A stretch of DNA of 64,000 bases. Origin: Phalacrocorax aristotelis (taxonomy: Eukaryota; Chordata; Aves; Suliformes; Phalacrocoracidae). Below the pieces are notes generated by a model. That model did not search any database. It was given only the letters and a program-made list of their open reading frames with translations, and was not told the DNA's origin. Of the stretch, positions 26,051-37,570 are shown one piece after another. Each line of letters starts with the position of its first letter. Position 1 is the stretch's first letter. Location of the stretch: the NCBI RefSeq assembly GCF_949628215.1, contig NC_134280.1:45906621-45970620 (forward strand), given 5' to 3'. A program made the translations under genes and the position numbers.

Positions 26051-29000
26051 GCAAATTGAAGTAAAATAAATATTAGCTACACACAGTTATAAAATGACGT
26101 AGTTCAGGACTCCAAAAATCTAGAGGTGAAAAATAAGTACACAGGAAGAGAGTCTAAAAGGTCTGTAGATTACCTAGCCATCCCCTGGTGGAAAAAGAAC
26201 ATGCTGCTTAGGTCCCAGAGGAAAGGTTGGTTGTGTGGCATTACTAATGAATCCCGAAGTGTAAAGAGCACATCTATCAAAAAAACAGACACAAAGCTAA
26301 GCCATTTTAACATTTCTTGGTTTATTTTTAAACTAAACGTACTTCAATGATCTTCTCTCGTCATAAAGCATATGTAAAATGAATAACCAAAGCAGCAAAG
26401 TCCACCTGTCATCACACTCATCTTATCAGAGCTGTTGTGAGATCCTTATGAGCCCAGAAAAAAGGTAACAATTTGATGCCTCCCATCTAAGCAACCCCAG
26501 CTGGCCAGATATCAGCCCATCAACTGAAGTTGGGGTTGGAAGTCACTTAATCACTTGGGCAAGCACCTTCCTTAATGCAAGCAAGTGTATTCATCCCCCC
26601 TATGGCCCTAGAGGTTTTAAAATTTCACCCTTGAGTCTTGTTACTTGGTGTCCTGATGGAGTAGTGGGGACATATTCTGGGAACTGGAAGTTTGGTGGTC
26701 AACCCATTTCAGGCTGCCAAGGAATAGCTAGGACCAAGATTGTTGTTAATCCTGACCAGGAGAGGGAAACCAGAATAACAAATCATAAGCCAACACTTGG
26801 CTTTCATTGCCTCTCATTTACATAGGCTTTTGTATGACCACTCCCAAAGAAATCTTTCACTTTTTACATAATTTTTCATGGATCACACCACGATTTTCCA
26901 TCCTCCGACTCTCCTTTAAGTGCTCACTCTTCAGCTCCCTGTTGGAAAGAGCTCAAACTCTGACAGAGTACAGATCAGCCTGAAAGCGCCCCCCCGCAAG
27001 AAGGTTTGGGTACAGATTATGATTTCAGGCATAGAATGTGCTCAGTAAATCCACTGGTGTCACTGGATTTGCTTAGAGTACAAATGGCCTGGTCCTTTCT
27101 GAGTCACCTTGTGATTCAGATTGGCCAAAAAATTGGAAAAGCCTTATCATGTTCTTGTTTTCTGACCAACTCAGAGACAACAAAAGATATTAACTACATG
27201 ATGATTAGAGACCTCTAGCAGGATTTTGCTTGCATTTCTCATTTCTAGTTTGTACAACAGGAAGGAACCTTTCATTCCCTGCTGTGACGGGCTCCACAGA
27301 TTGTGAAATCCTCCACAGTTTCAAATGAGAACGTGGCAACTGCTAACAGTATAGAGCTCAGAATCCTGGGCCTGAACCATAGCATCAAGAAAGCTGAAAC
27401 TTGGAGTTGTCCTTAATTGTATGGGAATCATTATATCCATTTTCTTATAGTCACTGTTATCCACTCCAATGCCAAGACAAACAGGGAAAGCAAAGACATA
27501 AAAAAAAGATTCAAAGGTAAACAAAGTTCCCCCAGAAGCAACTTTAGATTCTGGATCTCACCCAGAATCCAAGATGCAGAGACCATGGGTAAATGTGTTC
27601 TCAAGAGTTTTTTTAGAGCAAGTAAGTTGAAAGAAAACATGTCACCTTGAGGATAGAAACTTCAAAACAGACATTTTCTCTCTTTCCATCTCTCCCTCCT
27701 TCTGTCTTCACCAATATCCTCAGGCAGCTGGAAGAACCACCACGGTGATCTCAGTGGTAAACAACGTCCAACATGTTTTTCCCTGCTTTTGATAATGAGT
27801 TGGTTTCATCAAAGCTTGGCCCATTTGGAGAGGCTCATGGGGAGTTCAGACCCACAAGGCTTCCTCCTTTGCAATGTGCTTTCAAAAGTTTCCAGGACAA
27901 TGACATCATGAGAAAAATGCCTGCCTCATGTTGCCTAGACAAGTATGGGGAGAGGTGTGCCTCTTCCCACTGCTCTGCTTCACTTCAGGTAGGTGAGTTG
28001 GATGCAGTAGGCTCAATTTTTCAGAAAACAACAGGAGCACCTCAGCTGTCCAGAGGTGCAATTACAGCCCTTCAAAAGTGGCCTGATTTCCAGACACCTC
28101 AGACAGCTCACAGCATTCCCCTATAATGCACATATTTTTACAAATCTGATTATGTCAGTGGGAGGTCTTGGATGCTGAGCACTTTTGTTAACATGACTTG
28201 TGGTTACATGAGCTACAGCTTCGCTAGGCAGGGACCTAGTACACAGGAGGTATTGCCACTCTATAGACTGGTTTGTGAGCTCCTGGCTGTACAGTTCCTC
28301 CAGGGGTCCTTCCATTTGAATCAGCAGTCACAGACCTGTTGCCCATCTAGGCTTCACTGCTGCTGATACTGCAGCTCATGTGTAACTCTACAATGTGGAG
28401 TTAAATCACTTAGCTCAAATACTGGTGGCTGTGTACCTGCAACAGTCTGGAGCTTGTCAGGGATGCAAAGAAGCCTGGGAAAGAGGATGAGTGGTGGAGG
28501 GTGGCCTGCACTGAGCTCCACAATGCTGCAGCCCATCCAAGTTGCAATGGTGGTCCTCTCAACTGTAACAGAGGAGCTCTAAGCTTCGTGGCAGTATAGA
28601 CCAAAGTGCATGTTCCTGCCCCATGGATCTGGGGCTGAAGCTAAGCATGGCTTTTCTGGAGTGGAGTGGGGTAGATATGCTTTGGAGTGCAGTGCTGACT
28701 GCTTCTACTGTCACAGGAAGGGGCTGAGGGGTTAGGCACAAACATCTGGCACTGGGATCGACATCACTCCTACAACAAACACAGTGCAGCTCTTTAAGTA
28801 AGTGAAAGGAACAGCGTCTTTGGCTCTCCAAAGCTGTGGCACAGGCAAATGAGGTAGAAGCCAGAGTGTGTTGTTGTAGGCAGCTGCCAGCTTTGCCTAA
28901 GCCCAGGGTCCACCCCATGCACAACTCTCCCATGCATTACTAGCACTAGACATGGCTAGGACTCTAGCTTAGATGAAAGAAAATTCCAGAGGATGACACT

Positions 29001-29304
29001 TCTGACCCGATGAAAGCAGATGTCACGGCAATGGAAATCAGTGGGGTCTATTTTTATATATAAATAGGACCCATTTCTCCTCTTTCATGTCTGCAGCCAC
29101 GCAGCCTGGGCACAGCTCATGGGACTTGTACACACAGAGCAGAAAACACATCTGTAGCTCTATATCCCTCAGAACTATGCAGCAGTTTGCAAGACTGGAA
29201 ACAACTGATGATACCAAGGCTCCTTCCCAGTTGTCATCTTGCAGCTGAGTTAATTCTCTGCCAACCAGTTTCCACATCCTGTACTGCATCCTCTCCTCCT
29301 TCCA
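26051..29304. other. Intergenic DNA, no gene seen
   Basis: No gene is supported. Open frames reach 124 codons (28,559-28,933, minus) without any recognisable domain. No clear repeat was identified. Confidence 0.5.
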
Positions 29305-29385
29305 AGGCTGATCAAGTCACTTAGTTTTCCTCAGTTCTCCAGCTGTAAGGCAAGGATAGTAACACTCACTCCATAAGGGGGGATA
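29305..29385 (+). mobile_element. MIR SINE core remnant
   Basis: 'ATCAAGTCACTTAGTTTTCC', 'TCAGTTCTCCAGCTGTAAGG' and 'CAAGGATAGTAACACTCACTC' follow the MIR core order GGCAAGTCACTTAACCTCTCT, CCTCAGTTTCCTCATCTGTAAAATGGGGATAATAAT. It is a partial copy in plus orientation. Confidence 0.75.
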
Positions 29386-29739
29386 GGTGGTCAGTAACAA
29401 CTTTTTCTACAGCCTTGCTGTATGTGCTCAGCTGAATCAGATCCAGCAATGGTTGGGAGCCCAGAATCCAATAAGGCTGTTGCCCTCTGAAAAGGCAACA
29501 TTTGCCTGTTTGTACAGCATCTCCTCCCACTACATCCCCTCTCTCTAGCCGAGTTGTCTGGGTCCCTTGAAGCAGTAGGCCACAGATCCCCCACAGGGCG
29601 ATCCATACAAGGGTTGTTGGGTTTTCTTCTGACTGCCACTGTTGTTTTCAGGTAGCTATCATATCTGACTGTCTGGTGTGGTCATAAGCCAGTTAAAGCC
29701 TGCCATCACATCTGTTTGGTCAGGACTGGCTTTTTCCAT
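29386..29739. other. Spacer between MIR and CR1 remnants
   Basis: Nothing recognisable. A short minus-strand open frame (29,391-29,639) has no known domain. Confidence 0.5.
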
Positions 29740-30985
29740 ACATATTACTTTTGCAACATTTAATTTCCTATTTTATAGCTAGTCATTTTTAGTTGTGTTG
29801 CAACCCTTTCTATTTAGTTTTTGGCTTGACTACCCAGATCATAACTGTATCATCTGTATTTTATCACCTCACTGTTCATGCCTTTTTCTGGAGGATCATT
29901 TCTGAACACCCTGAACCATGGTCCCAGAAGGGTTCGCGGAGGACTCTGCGGGTAACCACCCTCTATTGTGAAAGATGACTACTTGAGCCTATTCTTTTTC
30001 CCTGTTTCCTTGAACTTGCTATTAATATATGAGAGGAACTTCCCTATGGCCCCAAGAGGGTTTATTTTCATTAGTTAGCCTTTGTAAAGGTTCTTTCAGA
30101 AATGCAAGTGTTTAGGCCTGCTAGATTACCTTCCTCTGTGTGCTTACTGACTCTTTAAAGAACTCCGTTAGATTCATGTGACTTGCTTTCCCCCTACAAA
30201 AGCCATGTGGCTCATTATATTACTCTTATGCATATTAATTTCCATTTATTTTTATGGAACTTTATGAAATCTGTCTGGAGTATTTTCTAAAGGCTGGTGT
30301 CTTGTTTGCCATATTCAAGGGCTTACTTAAGTGTTGGGGTACCCATCATATCAGCACCCCCATTTGAGTTCATCTCAGACTGCAGGGTGCATGCCAGCTC
30401 CTCTGCATCATTACTCCTCTCTTCTGACTCCTCTTCTTCTAATGCTTCCATTTGAGACAGTGTCTCCACTTTATGAAGTGTAAGAGCGAGGTCTGGCATG
30501 AGAACTGCCCACAACTAAACATGTGGGTCCTCCTGCACAGAGAAACAGTCATTTATGAGGTCGCACAATGTAGTGTCCCCATGAAACTCTCTTAAAACTT
30601 TTGTCCCATCTACATGGGGATGCACAAAATTCCCTCTTATCATTGCGCTTTCTTCCTTTGCAGCTTCTTTAATTCCCCTTAGCATTTCTACAGACACCAC
30701 CCAAATTTGAACAGGCCGATCAATGTTATGTCACAGCCCCACTAGTATTAGTTGTCCCTAATAAGCCCTCACCTCTCTAGAGTTCCAGTAAACAGAGACT
30801 TTGTGGTAAGTGATTATCTTGTTTCCCTTATTTGACACTATGTTTTCTGCAATATAGAGGGGCACCCCCCACAAACACTATCATATCTGTCTTCCAAACC
30901 CCTGGGTGGTAAATTAATGTTGTCATTCATATTTATCCATGAGTAAGTGCTCTGAAATGCAGATAGCTGAGGGGCACCGAATATT
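29740..30985 (-). mobile_element. CR1-type LINE fragment with endonuclease and reverse transcriptase remnants
   Basis: A LINE on the minus strand, about 1.25 kb. At 30,515-30,700 the minus strand still reads as a 61-residue piece of the CR1 endonuclease: 'EMLRGIKEAAKEESAMIRGN' then FVHPHVDGTK and CDLINDCF. The family GDFN motif is here GNFV. Downstream in the element, at 30,149-30,210, the frame reads HGFCRGKASHMNLTEFF, the conserved RT segment H-G-F-x-K-G-x-S-C. At about 30,077-30,110 motif A is present with the catalytic Asp replaced by His and a stop codon inside it. Farther on (29,810-29,930) the DNA keeps the CR1 words TCTGTATTTTATCACCTCACTG and GATCATTTCTGAACAC in interrupted form. The 3' UTR and the element's start are missing. 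It is inactive and old. Confidence 0.88.
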
Positions 30986-30987
30986 GG

Positions 30988-31052
30988 CTAGACCATAAGA
31001 TCCCTGGGGCAGAGATGGCATCTTTACTGCATGTGTAACCAAGCTGTGCAGC
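30988..31052 (+). mobile_element. SINE 3' tail remnant
   Basis: 'CTAGACCATAAGATCCCTGG', 'GGCAGAGATGGCATC' and 'TTTACTGCATGTGTAAC' match the tail pattern TAGACTGTAAGCTCCTTGGGGCAGGGACTGTCTC, TTACTGTGTGTTTGTACAG (given in parts). It directly abuts the endonuclease-side end of the CR1 fragment and lies in the opposite orientation. Confidence 0.6.
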
Positions 31053-31820
31053 TTTCCAAGCTTCACTGTTTCACTCGATGAAGGGATTTGGCTGAACCAC
31101 AATGTTCAAAGATTAAGTTGTGTAAATTTTTGCAATTCTCCAGGATTCACTCAGCCAGCTCCAAAAAAAGGCTCATGAGCTTCAGGGAGCCTTTTGATGA
31201 ACTTCAGCCGAATTTGCAGATGGTCGCTAAAACATAACCCCAGATAACCCCAGCTACATTTAACAGAGCTTCTGGGTTTGCAGCTAAAGTTAAAATGTGA
31301 GTTCTTTCATCAGAGGCACTCTTAAATCAAACTGGGGTCTCAATGTATCAACACCATGTCTTAGTGCTGATTCTGATTCACATATGAATTTTGATGTTCG
31401 GGTCAACACTCTTGTCAAGAGTAGATATTAACATATGTAGTTCTGCATCTGTCTCCCGCAATGCAGTGCTACACTTTGCTAACTTTCTCCAGACTCAGAA
31501 AGACTCTCCTTTGCTTGGATACAGCCACGGCATAATGTGTCCGGATCACTTTCAAGTGACTCCTTTATCTTTCACAATTGTTTTTTCCTAACATCTCTTT
31601 TCCTCTGGATGAATCTGCTTATACAAAGTCAAAGCTTTGAACATGTTGTATTAGTTAACAGATAAATTCAACACAGTTAAACTTTGCCGTAAGCTTTCTA
31701 CCCCTGCTCTCTGTTGCAGAGGGAGAACAAAGGTCGTTTCCCAGGAAGGCAGGAGGTGGAGGAGAAGGGACCAGTAGGGCTGGCTGTGAGGCTGCAGTCC
31801 TGCTCCTCTCCTCCTGCAGA
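31053..31820. other. Intergenic DNA, no gene seen
   Basis: No gene and no recognisable repeat. Small open frames only. Confidence 0.5.
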
Positions 31821-31948
31821 GGCAGGCAGGCAGGCAGGCAGGGAGGGAGGGAGGGAGGGAGGGAGGGAGGGAGGAAGGAAGGAAGGAAGGAAGGAAGGAA
31901 GGAAGGAAGGAAGGAAGGAAGGAAGGAAGGAAGGAAGGAAGGCAGGCA
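31821..31948. repeat. Compound GGCA/GGGA/GGAA microsatellite
   Basis: Five GGCA units (31,821-31,840), eight GGGA units (31,841-31,872), seventeen perfect GGAA units (31,873-31,940) and a short GGCA-like end. Apart from the C of the GGCA units, the plus strand is all purine for 100 bases. The array has no stop codons and so creates proline/serine/leucine- or arginine/glycine/glutamate-rich frames that are not genes. Confidence 0.97.
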
Positions 31949-34900
31949 AGCAATATCACACTAGCCATAGGGGAGGTTAGTGGGAAAGAATATTCTGTGA
32001 AATTTCTTCATGAAACCTCATATTCACTGGAATCAAAAGATAAAACACAAAACCTACTTAGGTATAAAGTCAGCATTGCCATTAAACAATTTCCTCTGGC
32101 ATGAACCGCTATCATTCTCAGGTATTTATCTCATTTTCAGAAGGTCCAGGTCCTTTGGAAGATAGGGGAGAAGATCAGTCCCACAGAGACTTTGTGTCTC
32201 CCTATGACATTTGGGAGAAAATGTTACCACTTTTACGTTCCGTAGATGGAGGCTAGCAGAGGGCAGGAAGAAGGAGATAAGTATCTTGCAAGAAGAGAAA
32301 ATAATCTCCTGTGTTCGTTTCTGCTGAACACAGGAGCATTGACTGTTGTCTGGTTTTCTAAGCCATTGGGTTAGTAGGGGCTGAGAGCTCTTGTGGGCGG
32401 GCTGGTGGTTAAGTGACAGAACAAACATGTCAATTCACAGTTCATGCTACAGTGTGTTAAACAGCTCTAAGTAGCTTGAGGACTGCCTGAAACACAGCAC
32501 ACAGTTGTCTGTCTTCTAACAGTTCATCTTTTATGGCCAATTGCCTACTATGAAACAGAACATTTATGGCATGGCCGAAATAAAGAGGCAAGTGATCCAC
32601 ATCCAAGATTTTAAAAGACGGGGTTGGGGGGCTATTTAGGTTTTAAGTTACAAAAAAAAAAAATAAAGCATGAAAAGATCAGGTGGTAGGTTTTGATTAA
32701 TACTGGAGGCTGAATTCCATAGCAGAAGATATACAAACAATACCCCAGTACCTGACTCATCTTCCACTTCTTTGCTTCCTACTCTGCCTTTCCCCCTGTC
32801 ATCTCAAGAGTCACAATTCATCTGAAAGGTGGGTCATAAAACTGTCCTGTTCATCTAGGTTTAGATATCTCAAGCAACATGGTCAATGTCACATGAAATG
32901 GGGACAGTCAGCATGAGACCTGTAATTAAGTTCCACCTCATCCCTCAGGAGAACAGAGATGCAATTCAAAATTGCAAAACCTTCCACCATCCAGGACAGA
33001 ACTTGATTAGTGAAGGTGGTTGGGACTGAAAATTATGCTGCTGCCCCCACCTCCAGACAGAGAGGAATGATGTTTCTTCTAAAAGCAAAATGGTAACAAA
33101 GCACCTCTAAACATATAAAACCTCTTAAAAGGCCAACAGAGTTATTTCTGTATGCAGTCTACAAACCAGAGTTGCACCGTTTCCAGATGTTCCCCTTCAT
33201 CTGGCTGCTGCTTCCCCACTGTGCACCTGCCTTTCCCCTTACCCTGTAAATAAATTATCTTCCTCAAGTCAGGGCATATTCTCCTCCTTTTGTAATCCAT
33301 GACTTAAAACCTTGTGATGGAGCTGTAAAAGCTTTTTAATGAAATGATCAGAGGTAAAATGACACAGTAATAATACACCCATCCTACACTATGTGTCTTA
33401 TCTTAAAAACAATCACCCACATCATAAGGAAGCTCAAACAGCTGAAAAATCCAGCAGATGAGAGAAGGTCTGCCCAAGGATGCTGGGCTAAGGTCTTCAG
33501 AGACATTAGCGTGGGAGTGAGGCCCAAGTGCAGAAAAAAGCATGACTCTCTCAAATACCAGCAGCTTCTGCCTTTTTTGCTGGTGTCTTCTCCAAAGAAC
33601 TACAGAAAGGAAGGTCACCCATTGGTCAGGTGCTGGTGGAAAGAGCTTCCCTTTGCCAAATTTGGGAGTTTCAGCACTACTTTACTTACCCTCAGCTGGC
33701 TTGCATTCTACTGTTCAAGGCTACCTATCTGTGCACATGCTTATGCCTTGATATAGGAGCGTATCTGTTTATTTCCTAGGTTCACACAAGGAAGTAGCTG
33801 CATTAGGCTAGGAGCTGCAGAGCTGGACTGGTGACTGCTGGCAGTGCTGGGGGTACAGAGACCACTACTGAGACAAGGAGTTTTGCTGCAGGTCAGAAAT
33901 GTCCATGCTCAGAGTGGAGAGGAATAGTCAAAGTTACTAATTCTCAAGTGCTGGCTTCTGCCCATGTGCAGGAATGCATCACAGCCACCACTGCAGGGCA
34001 GAAAACATGACCATGGAAACCAATGCAGTGTTTTGAGAACAAAATGTTCCAGAGTGTTTGGCTTGTGGTCCCTTGTGCCGCAATCTGACTTTGGGGCTTT
34101 CTTTAGTCAATCGAGGCTGTAAAAGGTACATCTGTGTTCTCCCACCAAAGGGCAAAGAGGTGGCTTCTCCACCTCAAAGGGAAGGAGTTTATGAAATACC
34201 AACATTAAGCAATGCCCCCCATTTGGAACCGTGCAAGGCTTGAACTTCAAGTACCCTGTATATATATTAATCAACTCTTATTTAAAATTATTATGGCTCC
34301 TATTTTCATTTCTTATTAGGTCTTCTCTGAAAATAAGTATGATTTGGTGGACACTTTGGTGGGACCTTTCCCACCCATTCCAATGGCTGGTATTATCTAC
34401 ACACTTCTAAAAGGGAGATTTAATATTCATAATAAGAACATCTAGATGGCACTAAGGTAATTAACAATAAGGGACAGCATGCTTCAAGACAGGCCAAATT
34501 CCAGTTGCCTGAGGTCTGGAGAAAAAAGAAAACTCTTCAGAAAGCCCCCAAATTGTCCATAAATTACTATTCCCCAGTTTCTTATAAAGCAGTAGGCATT
34601 GGCCACCACCCAGTTTGTTCATCCAGCTATTTCATCAGATCTAGCATAAGGATTCCTACAGTCAGAAACCAGGCAAACAAGTAGAAGCACCTCAGGACCC
34701 AGGGGAAAACCCTAGGCTGGCACCCCAGTTCACTCTGATGCTTATCGTTGCCTCCAAGAGGCACAGAGTGTCAGCTTGAGGACTTTCACTGCAGAAGGAA
34801 TTCAAGATCAGATCTTTGGACTGGTGCAAGAAGGATAATTAAAGTCCCCTGAATTTATTAAGAAATGTTCATAGGACAAAAGGCACAAAAATCAAAACTG

Positions 34901-35946
34901 TACCTGAATTGCAGTTTAACCTTTCCCCTCTCTGCTCTGTGCCTCATCCCCCTTCCTGCTCCCATTCACTTTCTTTATTACATTTATCAGCTTTGCTTTC
35001 CACCCTACATATCCCCTCCAGGGAGGTCTGCTGGCCCCTCTTCCCACTCCCTCAGTCCCGTGCTTTTCCTGGGCCACCTTCCCTGTATCTCTGCTCTCAC
35101 GCCCCATGCTGAGTACAGATAACTCAGAGCCGTCATCTTTGCTGATTACAGTATTGCCCTGGATCTGCACCACGTGTAGGAGATGCTGACATGGCTTTTG
35201 AAGCCCAGCAGCATGTTGCAGCCCTCTCTGCTGCCAGCATGGAGAAGCAGAGGTGGCCCCATACAGCATTCCCACAGCTGGCTGCTTCCCATGACACCTT
35301 TAATTCTTTCTTCAGTAGAGCAGGTTTGAACAGAAGGTGATTAGTTGTAGATCCATTGAGCTTTGCAGTAATACACTGCATCTTTGTCCATTAACTTCTT
35401 TCAATAGCTATCTGTCTGATCTTATTATTTCAAAAATAACATTTCTAACTCTAACCATTATAATTCTTTTGCCAAATGTACTAGAAGAACACAGCTCAAG
35501 CTGGTCAGAATATGTCTATGAGGGAAGTTGGCTGTTGCAAGAAATGTCAAAATTTTACATTTTGAATGTTTTCATAGGAATGTAGGTATTGCCATCTCAA
35601 AGCAGCCTGAAGTCCTGGCAGTCCCTTGTCCTACCTCCAAAAATGACAGGTGTTTCAGAAGAAGGTGCAGCAAGTGGCATGTCAGATATAAACCTCAGGT
35701 CTTCAGAAAAAGAAACTGTCCCAGGTTCCAAAGCATAGAGTCTAATGACTTGGTCACAAAAAGATATTATCATGATAATGCATTTCCTTGGTATCCCTTT
35801 AACGTATGACAAGAAAGGAACCACCTAAAACATCAGTGAGTCTTTTGGAACATCAGAAGTTAAAGCAAGACCCTGACATTGGTTATTTTCCCTTAGCTGC
35901 TGGGTTTTGTTTCAGCTGGATACTTCAGGTCAGGTTCTTTTCAAAA

Positions 35947-35966
35947 TTCTTATTTTGAAATAAGAA
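35947..35966. repeat. AT-rich hairpin
   Basis: TTCTTATTT and AAATAAGAA are perfect reverse complements around a two-base TG loop. It may be a cruciform-prone site, and no function is evident. Confidence 0.6.
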
Positions 35967-37517
35967 CAAAATCAAAACCAAATCAAATTAGGATTTCTCA
36001 AAATAATATTATTAAATGGATTTCATATACTTGGCTAGCTTGAATTGATCTAATGCTGCTGCAGCAGAGATGCTCTGTCAGTGACAGTCCTCATTTTATC
36101 CCAGGGAGAGCAACATGGAGAGCAGGTGCTCTCCACAGGGAAGTAGCAGTACCTGTTTCGGTAAGGCAGCGCTGCTTCTCTCCGATGGTGCCATGCACAG
36201 CTCAGGATGGCCGGCTTCCAGGATGGCCTGCTTCAGGGGTAGCTCACCTTGGCCCCGCCTGCCACCTCTGTCAAGGCAGGCTGCAAAGGTCACGGGGATG
36301 CGCTGTGTGCTCCCTCTCATCGTTCACTTGGAGGGAAAGGACTAATGCGTTACAGCAAACTCCAGAATTTCATGGCCTCTTTGGGCAATGGCTATCAGTT
36401 TCAGCGGCCTTCTCAAGGGGAAAATGCACCAATTTCATGTGGATTCTGGCAAGAAGATAAATTTCACAAGTCTTCCCAAGAGGCATGAAACCCATCAGTC
36501 ATGAAAAACAGAGCCCTATCACTGCTACATTGGAGACACCCTCCAAAGATGCTATCTGTTCAGGTTGGAAGCAACACATAAACTTACAGGACAGAAGCTG
36601 CAGCCTTTAAAAGTCATAGTACCAGACAGACAGATTAATTTAGCCTCTGCTGAGCAGTGAAGTTCAAGACTTCCCACTGCTCTTATTGGCTCAGAAACAT
36701 CTTTATGTCCCTTCCCTTCAGTCACATGAGCAAGGAGTCATCTCACCTGACATAAGGGATTGAAAGCTTGGGAGCCTCCTGCACACTCCCTGTCCAGTCA
36801 ATGAGGAGAAGCAGGCACCTACACAGGGAGAGCAATTACACCTTCCCCACATCCCCTGTCCCTATGGAGCACATTCCTCAGAAGAGGGTGGGTTACTGCT
36901 GGAGGTGCTGGTCTCTGCACTGACCGCAGACACCTAGCTCTGGTCAGACTCCTTGCTTAGCAGCTAGTATCATTATAAGTAGGCGAGATGGAGATGGGGA
37001 TGCAGTTAAGCAAGGACTTTACAATTCTTAGATCTGAGTGGTCAAACTGGTAGTAGCCCCCACCATTTCTTATCCTGTTCTTCATCCCCAGACAACAAAC
37101 CTTATTTTGCCTTGGGCTGTTCCTAATTTTGCCAGATGGCAGCAAGGCAGGAAAAGACCGTGACATTGCACTGAAGACTTTAGCTTGTCTGCTTCTCCCA
37201 GGTCTCTGGGAAGGCCATGTGGATATGTACAAGACCAGGGAAATAATGTGACTTTCACAGATGAAAGTTTGTCCTCTCTGTTGGGAAATGTTACTGTTTT
37301 CCATCATGCCGGGGCACTCCAGTCACACCCCCATGACCTGTTTCTACCTGTGGAGTAAGGACCTTCAGCCTTGCCCCACTGTGGCCAATGTGCAGAAGTA
37401 TTTTCTGCTTTGACAGATGCCAATACACGGACAAGGGAAGGGCTGTTATTCACCCTAACGAGGAATAAGTCCAATACAGCAAAACCTCAGGAAAAGTTTT
37501 GTTTAGAGAAGTGAACC

Positions 37518-37570
37518 CTAGGTCTGACTAGGTCTGAGCAGACCATTTAGCTCAGTACTAGCTCAGTACT
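37518..37570. repeat. Two adjacent short tandem duplications
   Basis: CTAGGTCTGA occurs twice in perfect tandem (37,518-37,537), and 11 bases later AGCTCAGTACT occurs twice in perfect tandem (37,549-37,570). They are independent units, so at least two separate slippage or repair events happened close together. Confidence 0.85.

Noticed and set aside
31651-31980. Proline/serine/leucine-rich and arginine/glycine/glutamate-rich open frames
   Set aside because: They are translations of the GGCA/GGGA/GGAA microsatellite, which lacks stop codons.
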